From NCBI GenBank assembly GCA_964017065.1, contig OZ024787.1, positions 6,011,301-6,075,300 on the forward strand: a stretch of DNA of 64,000 nucleotides, read 5' to 3'. This document shows, one piece after another, positions 12,567 through 24,700 of the stretch (the first letter of the stretch is position 1; every line of letters starts with the position of its first letter). Under the pieces are notes generated by a model that worked only from the letters and a program-made list of their open reading frames with translations, made no database searches and was not told the origin of the DNA. This DNA comes from Haliclona indistincta (Eukaryota > Porifera > Demospongiae > Haplosclerida > Chalinidae). The translations under genes were made by a program, and so were the position numbers.

Positions 12567-15500
12567 ATGGATGACGAACTCGAAGGTATCGAACTGCGGT
12601 ATTTACGTGAGAAGGCACTGAAGTCTATGCAGGTATGCAGTATGTTTCTTACATTCAGCTTGGATCTAGAATGCGTTTCTGAGCCAGTCTGCCACATATG
12701 CATGTCACTAGACATGGGTGTGGCCATGTCAATTCTAGTAGATTGGTACTGCGACTCTCTAAAAAGTCGCATTGCCCTTATACCAGAAGTCATGATGTTT
12801 TGTTATTGTTACTAAACAAAAATAATAAGAATAATCAAATAGTTTGAAGTGAGATGTGTACTGATACCCTGGCCAAGCTCAATATCACCCGAGTCATTGT
12901 ATTTCTTTTATTATTGCAGAAAGGAAGTGAATGGAGTAGTACTACTACTGAACCAGTGGTAAGTGTGCTAACGTAAATACCTTATAGCGGGACATCTTCG
13001 CAAATGGCCTGTTAGATATTCAGAAATGCAGACAGTCTGTTATTCACGAATTTCACAAAATGTTTTCCATGAAACTTCCGGTGTTTTCACGTAATGACAT
13101 TCGTTGATGGTTGACATGCTTTTGCCAAGGCAATCTCAGCGCTGCTAGTCAGCGTCTTGGTCTTGCTTGAATATGCAATGCAGCCATTAATTGGTGAATG
13201 CGAAGCTCTTGACTTGGAGAATATAGTGATAATAGTATGTAATTCGTAGTCACACACTGTCTCTCTATACTACATAATAAACTTATTGTATAATAAACCC
13301 AGGACACCCTTCTCTATAATGGTGTCCGCCTTAGCACTTTTGTTTAACTAATAGCTTTTCATGACAAGTAATTCCGTTGATATCTAACAATCAACTCCCA
13401 CTATACGGTACTAGCTAAAAGTTGAAGTGCCCACCCCTACTAGGTCTTTAGAGAACCAAAATGTATCTATAGTAGAATACCTTGCAAGTTATGTTATTTC
13501 GCTCATGCCCACATTTCATGCAAGTAAAGTTATTGTACTTTTTATCCAGGAAGCTGACTTTGGGATTGAAAAGTTGTTGTCAGAGACAAGGTCTGTTTCC
13601 AAAGTGAGAAAAAGGAAATCAACTCCTGAGGTATCTGCTGAAGTATCATCCTTTGTGAATCCAGTGTCATCTACTCAAAAATGCCGATCAGAAAGTATTT
13701 CCTCTCGAAATTCTACCGACAAACGTTCTTCATCGGTTTCCTCTCAAGACTCATCACATAGTTCTAGAACTGGCTCCACCTCTTTTTCTAGCTCAAGGTC
13801 TTCTGATTCAAGATCTTCATATTCCTCTTCACGTAGCTCTTCAGTCACTAGTTCATCTTCTTCTAGACACAAATCTCCTCAATCAAGTAGAAGAATTGCT
13901 TCACCTTCTCCTAAGTATCGTATGAAAACTTCATTTTCTCACAACAGACATCACCGGGACTGGTCACCTCGAAGATCATCACCAAGAAGACCGCATAGGC
14001 CTCCTTTTAACCAATCACATACACCGTCACTCAGAAGTTCGCATTACAGACACAGTATTAGGTCAAGAAGTCCTGTTCGTATGCATCATTCTGACAGGAG
14101 GCACTCTCCATCAAGAGGCAAACTTAGTAGTCATCATTATGATGATCGGACTAGACACTCTTACCTACCTGTGCATAGAAATCGGTCACCTCTAAGCAGT
14201 AGAATTTGGCACAGAAGTCGTCGTTCACCTCCAAGGTATAACGATAGAGAACAGCATGGTCAGAGAGACAAAAGACGCAGTTATCAATCACAGAAAAGAC
14301 TGTCTCATCACATTTCATCAATTGATCGATCTCCAGATTCTAAGTTACATAGCATGAAAAAATTAAGCCATGATTCTCGCTACGACCAGAAAAAATCATC
14401 TTTAAGTAGCAATGATACCACTGTAAAGGAAGGTTCTCCTACTCATTTGGAACAAAAGAGAAGAAAACGACAGCTTCATGACTCTAATGACTCTATAGAT
14501 CAAGATGCTAATAAAGTGGCCAGGTAATGTACAAGCATGTGTATGTAACTCTTGCATAATAATTCTCAATGTGCATCTGAGTGCCATGTTAAGAGTATTG
14601 TGCAATTTTGACTTAACCAAAAGTCAAGTATTCACAAAATGGCAATGAATACTCTTTATGATTCTTATACATTACGAAAGTATTTGGTCATGCTATTTGA
14701 ATACACGAACAATCGATACAGAGACAATTGCTGTTGTTGACAATTAAACGTCAACGACAGCAATTTTAACACGTTTTAGTATGTTTTAACGCACAACAAA
14801 ACTCACTAAATCATTATAGTGGCTGCAACTTCTATTGACTCATGCCTGTTTTATCCTAAACACAATTTTCTTTCAGGTATTATTAGTTAGTATTATTATT
14901 TGATTGGCCAGCCAGAGGTGTTCTAAGTTAAGTAGAACAACGCTGAATTTACTTAGAGTATAGTTTGACCAATGAGATTGACTACAACTTGTACTCTAAA
15001 TAGCTTAGTATCCAAGCCGTGCTACTTAGAAGCCAACTCGAGTCAGTACAAGATTCATTCTCCCCTGCATACAAAAAAAAAACTATCATAAACAAGAGCG
15101 GCGACTAGTTGACACATAATGCAAATAGACGAGTGGAGGCGAGCTAGAAATGTTACTCACTTTCAATCGTTCCGCAATTGACAAATCATTATATCGTTCC
15201 GCAATTGACACAGCATGTGGCAGGTGAGAAAGCCAGGGTAGGCTTGTTATGGTGGACAGCTAGTGGCGCCTGACTTACCATTCAATTATCTTTAACGTTT
15301 GTGTAAGAGTACTGCTGAGTGTTGTTCGCCATTCCTTTCGCTGTTCAGAGCCACGCCTCGTCTTTACAAACACAAATGTTGTTTACAAAATCCGTCGTGT
15401 GAGTGTTCTTAGCTACTCGTGTATACTCTAAAACAGTTAGATGCCTTGGCCAATGGGATCTACGCTGTTTAGAAACCGAGGCAGGTTTGTTGTGACGAAC

Positions 15501-18500
15501 AAGCATAGTGAGGTCGTTACATAACACGGGCTGAGGTTTCTAAACAGTGTAGATCCCATTGGCCGAGGCGTCTAACTTATTATAGTCATGCTTTGGTCAC
15601 TCTTGTCTAATGCTATAAGCAAGCAGGGTGGATCATGTGGACATGTGAGAAATTTTTCCAGCCCTTTTTATCAAATTAAGAGGCTAATAACTAGCTAATT
15701 CATTGTACTTAAAATGGTTTGTGTCTCTGAGCCATAATTTTAACTTGCTTGTGATCAGCAAACAAGCATTAACCCTTAGTAACACCTATAGGTGTCATAA
15801 TTAGCTCCACCTACTTTAGACGTCATAAATAGTTTTAGAAAGGTCAAGCTAGATCTATCTGCAAAAGACAGCTTTACCTTTAAAAAACACTGTTCTTTCC
15901 CGCACCCTCCTTACTAAAACATACAGCACAGGCTTCAGGGTGCATACTTCAGCATAGAATATAGCCTGTTTGGGCACCACAAGGTTTTGTATCAGTCACC
16001 AGGCCTAGATGAAGACCAAAATTAGCTGGAAAATGACGAGGTCGCAAGTTACTTCAGTTCCAAAGTGGGAGTGGTCAACTCGGAGTTAGTATACGGTCAT
16101 AAACTTTGACATGCTAGGAAAAATGGTGCTAGTTTGGAACAGCTAGCGTACTGCATGTTGCAAGACAAATTACCAGTTTAGAGTAATTTTTGACAAAATA
16201 ATTCATTAACTAAAGGGTTAAGCACATGCTCATTATTTAATCATGCAATTTGTATGCCAGCCCTTGCAACAATACAAATTCGCAATCTGAGTACAGCGGT
16301 TTTCCATCTTGTAACAATCAACCGTCAACGGCCGGCCATGAACGAGGACTACGCATGCGCAATGTGATCTCAAGAGGAACGGATGCAGCTCTCAGAGCTC
16401 TTGTGACAGCTAGGCAGCTCAAATCACGGTGGAAGGAAGTAGTAGACGTCTACTTCTAACTTCTCTGCAGGTGTACACAGTTGTTATATCCTCACAAGCA
16501 GAGTTACGAACACGCATGCGCACGACACTTGACGGTGCAGTATTGCAAGATATCAGAAAACCGCTGTATGCACTGAACACAATGCCGTAATAATATTCAT
16601 TATTTTAGAAGAAAATGAATATCATTACAGCACTGCAGCATGGCGTTCAAAAGCAACTGAAATCGACTGTACTGTAGTAGCAATGTTTCACGTACTTATA
16701 CTTTTACATGCAGGATAGACATTGACAATCATGAACAGCAAACATCAATCAGGTATAGGAAATTATAATACACTACACATTTTGTGCTCCTGTACTTGCC
16801 ATTAGCTTTGTGCATATACAAATCTACTCTCTACTGTTAAATCCTACTGCTTTATTGACAATTAGAATGGTCTATTTTTGGAAGTATTTTTTGCATTAGC
16901 TAACACATTGCATATTTACTATTATTAGTGTTGGAATGGATTCACTTGATGAAGAACTAGACTATGATGAGTCTATGGACAGCATTGATGTGCATTTCTT
17001 TCCAGAAGCTGAGGAAAAAGATGAAAGTAATAAACGTATCCACCACTAGTTTGGACATGTACATGATATGCATGCCTACATTTAAATATTTTCTTTTTGT
17101 AGCAGAACCTGAACAGAAGTCATTTCAATCTAAGGTACATGTAGAGAACAAGTGATTTCCAAGAAGAGATTTTTGAATAATTTATTAGTTTTATGATTTT
17201 GGGCCTACCATAGCAGACGAACAGCATTACGTACAGCTTTGTTATTCTTTCTTTATCTATTGTTCTCAAAGAATTCCAAGTGTCAGTACGTAGAGCTAAC
17301 TTCTTCGCTGCTTGCTGGCAGCACAAAGTGCAGGCCATGCCATCATATCAGTATCCCATAACCTTAACTGCTGTGGTAACTGAAGCATGGCTTACAACAA
17401 AGAATAGAGTAGTTGTGCAGCAACTCAATTCGAGCAGTTAGCATTTTCCTGGGTTTCCTCGCGCAATTGTCTGCCCGCCGGACATGACGCAACTGCAATC
17501 TGATTGGTTTGAAACTATAGTCGCAATGTGTACTGCTCGTGTATGGTAGTTTCCCCTGACCCTATCCAGTGTGATGGGTCAGGCTATGCCTGACTAGGGC
17601 TGACCTTGCTCCAAACTGTACAAAGCACAGCACATTCAGTATCTCATAACCATATACACAGCTAATGTGTATTACAATCTGCAAACTACAATTAAGATTT
17701 TACTCAAGTTTTATACACATGTAGATTACAAAAGAATGTGTAAGTGAATCTTCAAGCAAAGGAAGAGACATATCGCCCAGATCAGGTATCTTTTAAAGAA
17801 TCATTTGCTAGCTCTTAACTTCACTTGATTATACTCCAGCGTCATTGAATGACAATGAACATTCCTCTGCTGTGATAAATTCTCCTATTCGCCTGTCTCC
17901 TGAGTCAAAAAAAAGACTTCCTAGGAGAATATCACCGAGTAGTTCTTCAAGGCTACATGTGAAGGAACGCCTGTTTTTGACTAAGAATGACATTGGTAAG
18001 CTTGCTAGCTGTTTTGCATTCATGATAAAATACTTTAAATGCGGAATTTCTATTTCAGAAAGAAAGAAGCAAACAGCTAGTCATCGTAGTGAGCACAGAC
18101 TTAGTTCCAAACTGGCAAGTCGACTTGGTCCTTCACCAGCTGTGAGAGATAGTCACATAAGACAGTACGTTTCTAGTAGATGTATCTGCACTAAAAAAAG
18201 TTGATGACATATTATGTGTAGGAGTTCACATCATCGAATAGGACATACAAAGGGTTCTGCTATGGCAATTGCTGATGAGTACAGGTGCTAGAAATTGAAA
18301 TTCGATCTTTTTCGCCAGTTTATGTGTGCGCGCAATTCTGAATCTGCAGACGTCAAAAGCAAAAGCTGATCCGAAGAGATGAACAGGAAAAGACTAAGCG
18401 TATCACAAGCTATCTTAATGAGCATCAGTCAAAGGATAAATCACCTGTTAAGGTTGTAGTCTAAGTCTACTCAAATTGCCCAATCTGATTAACGTTTTTT

Positions 18501-18627
18501 ACAGAAAGGAAAGGACGGTGGTAATGAGGAATCCTTGGATAAGAGAATCAAGCGAATAAAGCAAAAGAACAAGGAAATTCTTGAACGTAGTGAGGAAGTA
18601 GAGAAAGACAAACATCTTTATGGTTAA
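12567..18627 (+). CDS. RS-rich protein with C-terminal coiled motif, unassigned
   Basis: Exons: 12567-12632, 12920-12958, 13550-14523, 16714-16752, 16929-17026, 17103-17134, 17725-17785, 17840-17995, 18059-18164, 18222-18284, 18350-18452, 18505-18627 (stop 18625-18627); all joins keep frame. The 974-bp exon 3 encodes an arginine/serine domain with long Ser runs, many SRS/RSP pairs and His-rich basic stretches. This composition is typical of nuclear-speckle splicing proteins. A conserved-looking acidic N-terminus (MDDELEGIELRYLREKALKS) precedes it, and the C-terminus carries LDKRIKRIKQKNKEILER followed by acidic/basic residues, reminiscent of the coiled motif in CCDC9-type proteins. No RNA-recognition motif is visible. 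A role in mRNA processing is an inference from composition. POLR3E starts 115 bp downstream on the same strand. Confidence 0.75.
14902..15130. repeat. Dispersed repeat shared with a VPS16 intron
   Basis: 14902-14941 (CCAGCCAGAGGTGTTCTAAG and following bases) is nearly identical to 5302-5338. The following 180 bp contains short inverted words (CTTAGAGTATAGTTTGACC / related) but no clear second terminus. It lies in the 2.2-kb intron 14524-16713 of the RS-rich gene. Confidence 0.5.
15436..15576. repeat. Hairpin with 42-bp arms
   Basis: The arm at 15436-15477 (GTTAGATGCCTTGGCCAATG and following) returns inverted at 15535-15576 with about three mismatches around a 57-bp loop. It lies in the long intron of the RS-rich gene and is non-coding. 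Confidence 0.85.
15769..16221 (+). mobile_element. Dispersed repeat, copy B, with TTAACCCTTAGT ends
   Basis: The termini TTAACCCTTAGT (15769) and ACTAAAGGGTTAA (ending 16221) are inverted copies, suggesting a complete non-autonomous element of about 450 bp. The 3' 280 bp matches copies A (3780-4085, inverted) and C (54390-54742). No protein is encoded. Confidence 0.65.
16292..16568. mobile_element. MITE with TACAGCGGTTTT ends
   Basis: The inverted ends TACAGCGGTTTTCCATCTTG and CAAGATATCAGAAAACCGCTGTA enclose 277 bp. GCATGCGC words near each end are also inverted. Related single ends occur at 40228 and 51479 (AGCGGTTTTGA(A/T)GATC). The element is non-coding. Confidence 0.7.
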
Positions 18628-18742
18628 ATTTGTACATGCTGTAAATTTTCAATGTAATCATAATTTTTTGGGCAATAATTATTAAATAATGGGTGCGGTT
18701 TTTACACACGTGGGTTGGGAAATAAAGGCTGCTCTCGCACAA

Positions 18743-21700
18743 TGAATCCAGCGTTTGTGCAGGATGACCCGGTCATACACGAGGTATAATAATTGAATTC
18801 TCTCTTTAGCCGAAATATTTTGGTGTGTATTGTGCTCAGGTCAACGTGTGCTTATCACAGTCACTAAAAAACCGTCTCTATCTGCTACAAGTAAGTAAAA
18901 TAACCGCTACATGCCATTATATATATTTTACATTACAATCTTGTCGTGGCTTCAATGAATAGTCTGGGGACCTGCCACTTTCGGAGAAAAACTGCTGTAC
19001 AGTGGGTCTGTGTATAGACAATGTAATAACTCGGTCATTACATGGATGGCCAGTTGACTCATCATTTACGACAACAGCAAGCAGTACAGCAAATTTCAGC
19101 TATCTTGAAACACTTGTCTAATGTCACTTGTCACTTTTGTCACTTGTCTAATCCAGCATTTCATTTAAGTGAGCCTGAGAAAGAGAGTTATGGCTTCAAG
19201 TTTGTGAAAATTGCACTGAGCTGCTCTAGGAATTGCAGCTATTAAATACACATGATAATTAAAATGCAAAATCCAGGTCATCAGCATGAAATTGCCACAG
19301 TTACGAGACCATGCACGACAAGCAGCAAAAGGAAATTCTTCTTATAGGAAAATGAACCAGCACCGACCAAGAGTTGGTCAATAAGTTTTGGTCTTCATCT
19401 TTCCTGTCATCAAAATTGAAATGCATGATGAAATTTACTGTAATGCTTCCTCAGGCTCAATTCTGCATTTTGCTAGGTAAAGTGTTAAGTGGATGAAATG
19501 CTAGATTGGACATTAGACAAGTGTTTCAAGATAGCTGAAATTTGCTGTACTTAGATGGCCAGAAAGATAAAATCAATCAGTAAATTAGCCGGAATTTCAA
19601 CTAGTAGGGAATGGGGCTGACTGGGAAATTTGATATCTAGATTGCTAGCCGTTTTAGACCTTGGTGTCCTGTGAAGATAAAAATTGTGTTAATTTTCAAA
19701 TCATTCCCACATCTCAGTTATGTATGCAATTCTCACTAGCACGTGAGCTTGTTCTGTAGCGTTGTTATGATTCTGAAGCATGACTCATTTCACAATAGTA
19801 CCCAGTCGTTGCCACGTGACAGTTAGAAAAACTCTACAGTCGTTCCACGTTCTACATGCAGCAGGACTCGACAAACCACACAAGCCAACAGACAGTTCTT
19901 CATGCGGCATGACAGCTAGCATTGAGCATTCACACTTGTCACACAAGCATGTTGACAGTCGTCACAATCTTCATAGAGCAGAAAAGCCAGTGTTCACACT
20001 CATTGCATGGTGCAATTTTAACACTAGTACCCATGCGTGCACTACAGATATGGGTGAGGATACACATGGGTAACCGTGGGGAGCCGTGTTTTGTACTCGT
20101 GATTGTTACTGTACCACACTAGGATCTATTTCTTTATTATTTTGATAACCTCTGGCTACAAGTAGTTGGTTTCTATTTTCAATCTTTTTTTAGTATCCAC
20201 TTCGACCAGGTTATTTCACGTTTGAAAGCTCAAGTGTAGTGAGTGCAAAGGTCAAGCCACAGCAACAGAAACTTGAGATTGATGTGGCCATCCGAACCCA
20301 TGGAGAGCACTATAGTAGGAGTAAAGGAGAACAGATGGCCCAAGCTGTTGACTCCACTAGCAGTAATCCTCAATACAAAAGGTGTGATTCTGTTGGTTAT
20401 TGTTGTTCAATATTTTTGTTGCTATTAGTGGTTTGGTAGACAGCCAGACACTTGTCTCAGAGAGTGCACCACAGAATACCTCAAAATATGTTGCAGCTGT
20501 GCTAAAGGATGGTAAGACATGCTGTCAAAATTAAAATTCCATTTCAAATAATCAACCATGTTGAGATCTCAGAATACTGATCATCCAAATCTTTTGCTCT
20601 GCAACAAGAGCCTTTTAACTTACCTTCTTGTGGGCAATCTCCTCCACAAACTTTTTAAGTTTTACTGTTTTTACTCAAAAAGCATCTTTTTTTAATGTGC
20701 CATATGTTCAACGCAGAATGCAACCTGCTGTAACACTTAGTACCATGGACCTCAACCAAATTGCAAATCTGATAAATCAAAAATATATTTTCTGCTTACC
20801 TTACTGTTACTATTATTGGCGTAAACTAATTTTCCGCCAATAATAGTGACCTTAAGGTATGTGAGATTAGTCCATCTTAACAGTAATGGCTTATGCTGTT
20901 TGAGCCAGCATATGATAGCACGTGTATTTTTGCAGGAGAACTGCACCTTAATACTTTAGAAAGTATTATGCAGCTTAGGCCATGTTTACGACATCTGGAG
21001 CAGGCTGATTCTGTCCAGCATTCCCATCCTGGTGTTGTTAGTGATGGAGACACAACTGCTACAGAGAGTGAAGGTGAAGAAGCTAGACCAGTTCATGTGA
21101 AATTTGCAAGATCTGGTAGCAGTACCCGAGGACATCAACAAAAGTCAACAGAACCAGATGACCCATGGGTACCTCTTGTATATCATCCTATCGAGGTAGG
21201 TTCAGTGACCCAAGGCACATTCAGCAGTCATTTTGCTCTCTATTATTATTTTCTTCTGCCCTTTGGCGAGTAGTTCAAAAATGCTTCATTGTTGTATTCT
21301 TAGGTTGCTGATTTTGTTAGCCCCATACAAAGGTGCTGTGAATTATTTACGACAGCGCAATTATTGTATGCCTCATGCCTCCCCCACCAAGGCATAGTCA
21401 ATATTATCTTCTACCTTAGCATAGCAGTCCAATACTGTACATGTACCATTAGAGTTGCCATAATATGTATGTTTATATGTACATTGCAACTGCAGTCTGA
21501 AGAGGCAACTGAGGAACGTCAACTGTTGTTTGCTGGAGAAGAAGATCACACTGACCTATTTACCATATCTCCCGAGTACGTACATCAATGTGCAATGATA
21601 AGCATGTTCTTGTTTTCTAGGAATTACTTGAATATGGTGTGTTTAGCAGAAGCATCAGCTGAAAGGTCTACTTACATGTACAGTGGTATATTGTATGTGG

Positions 21701-24700
21701 TGGCTATTTTGTCCTAACAGTGAGAATCCAGTTGGTCCAATGGGTGTTCTGTCTCTCACTCAACTAAAGACTCTTCCTCTTCAACAGCAAATTACGAAGT
21801 TGCTAAAAAATTGTATGGTTTAATGGTGCATAACAGTTATCTATGAAATGATAAAGTTTACAAATTTTATTTACAATGCTCAACCATTATGCACTCCTGA
21901 TGAGAGTAGTAAATACATTTACAAAGTTTTCACAATTTCTACTGTAATTTACAAGTCAAGCACACTCACTATAAAATCATAGTGTCTGCGCATGTTCTAT
22001 TGTTTTGTTTATTCATTGTTCGCACGTGTTGTTGTTAATAATCAGTTTTTTGTTGTTGGTCGTTCACGAGAGAGAGTGTGAATCCTCTGCGATCGCGGCG
22101 AGAGCACATACATTTATGGTCCACCGAGCCGGATAGCTACCCAGACTGGCTACCTTTCGTCACGTTCTCTCCTGCGTTCACTCCCTCTACCTGGAACTAT
22201 TGTAAGTCGTAAATCGCACACACACTAGTTCTAGTGGACGATCAGACACTCGCCCATCGATATTCGCCCTTCGACTACCAATCGCTGTACTCTGTCGGTA
22301 CTTGCTTGCTTCATCAAGCCACAGTAACCTGCCTTTCGTTCTCTATCTAGTCACTCGTTGTCCACGCTGGTCCTCGTCTCTTCGCACGAGGAGCCACGCC
22401 CACATCGTCAAGCCACAGCAACTTTCTGCTTGCTTTCGTCTCGCATCTACAACAAACCTGTCTTTCTACATCGCTCGTTACCACGATTGTTGCAACACTG
22501 TTTCCAGGCACACTCTATTCGTTCACTGACCACTTCAGTACTTGTTTACTAGTATCCTTGTCGCACTTCGATCGTGCTAATCACGCACAGCTGTCCCTGG
22601 CAGCTAACGCCACAATCGGTCGCCATTAACACTTACACCTTTCCTCTCAATCATGCCAAAGAAATCTAAAAAGCAACCAGCTGAGGAAGACATAGCCCTC
22701 ACTAGCGCGAGAAGGCGCAGAGGTGTCACGCGTTCGTCAGTCACGCGTCTCATAGCCAAATTCGAAGAGCTAGAGAACAATGCAGCACTTGACAGTGCAC
22801 CCAAGCTAGAGGTTGCACGGCAAATCAAAACACGTCTAAGCATGCTCGATGCTGACTTTAGAACTCAACACCTAGACGTTGTTGATCTTGTAGAGAGCGA
22901 AGATGTGCTAGCTAAGGAACAAGCCGTACTAGATGAACATGACGATCGTGTTACTGAACTTGCTTCATCGATCCAATGTTTGCTAAATGGTCTAACCTCA
23001 TCCGCGTTATCTCCCAAATGCTCTCTTGGTCCCGCTAGTGGTAGAAGTGTAGCCTCCAGACGTCTGCGACAAATCCAAGATCGACTATCTGCTGTTGGTG
23101 ATAATCTGTCTACGCCATCGCAAGATTATGAGATTCGTCAGATCGAGGAAGAGATAGCTGACATCAAGCTAGAACTAAGAAGTGTCTCCTCTGATTTAGC
23201 CACGCTAAACTTGCCTGAGGATGATGATCTCTTTGAAATCGAGAAACAGATACGCTGTGTTATCTACGCCCACTCACTGTCAGCTAAGAAGACTCTTGCT
23301 GGAATGCGCTCTGCTACACCTACACTCGCTGCAAGCTCATCAGGTGTCAAGCTTCCCAAGATAGACGTTCCTCGTTTCAACGGCAACGCTCTCAGCTGGC
23401 GTTCGTTCTGGGAGCAATTCAACGTCACCATCCATAGTCGTACCACATTGACAGACACAGAGAAGATGACCTATCTCCAGAGTTCAATCAAGGATAGTCC
23501 AGCTAAGTCCATCATAGACGGTCTATCACAATCTGGTGACAACTACATTGAGGCGATTGAAACTCTTAAGGCACGCTACGACCGACCTCGTCTAGTCCAT
23601 CAAGCGCACGTCCGGTCGATTGTAGAAGCACCTGGTCTCAAGGATGGCAATGGTCGTGAGTTGCGTCGTCTCCATGATACTGTTCAGCAGCACTTGAGAG
23701 CACTGAAGGCAATGGACTGCGAACCATCTGGTCAGTTTGTCACATCTCTTCTCGAACTAAAACTAGACGAAAACACTATGTTTGAGTGGCAAAGGTCGAG
23801 TCAAGAGCGCTCTGAAGTGCCACACTACTCTGAACTCTTGAAGTTCATCGACGTGCGCGCACAAGCATCTGAGGCTAAAGCGCCCATTGTACCAGTAAAA
23901 CACTTTGTCAAACAAGAGCACAAGAAGCCTGCGTCACCCGTGAAACCAGTTCATGTAGCAACTCCTTCTGAACTGTGCATCGCTTGCAAGACTACGAAAC
24001 ATCCACTTCATCATTGCTCTACATTTCGCGCACTCCCTCACAACGACATGGTGTCACTACTCAAGGCTAACAACCTTTGTTTGAACTGCTTCAAGTCTGG
24101 TCACTTTGTGAGACAGTGCCCCTCTCTGCATCGATGTCGACGATGTCAAGGTCCACATCACACCCTCTTACACATTGAATCGAATGGTGGCAATACAGTT
24201 CCTGAACCACCACCTCCTCCTCCTGTCAACAATGCTCCTTCTCACGTTGCCACGGACCTGAAAACCGATTCGTTATTGATGACTTGTCGTGTTATTGTGA
24301 AGTCACCAAGTGGACTCACAACTGAAGCTAGAGGACTTCTTGATTCTGGTTCTTCTGTGTCCTTCATCACTGAACGACTTGCTCAGCGTCTCCATCTATC
24401 TCGTTCACGTCAGTCAGCACAGATCTCTGGCGTTGCTGGTTTATCTCATCACTCACCCTCTCAGTCCGTCGCTTCTCTCTCTGTTTCATCCGCTTATTCT
24501 CATAGCAAGGAGATCCCTGTCACTGCAATCGTAGTACCAAGAATCACTTGTGATCTTCCTACTCACAGAGTCTCCATTCAACCAAACTGGAAACACTTGT
24601 CTGGACTGCAATTGTCAGATCCCACGTTTGGTAAGCCAGATCGTATTGACTTGTTGCTTGGTGTCGACGTCTTCTGTGAAGCAATGAAACACGGCCGGCG

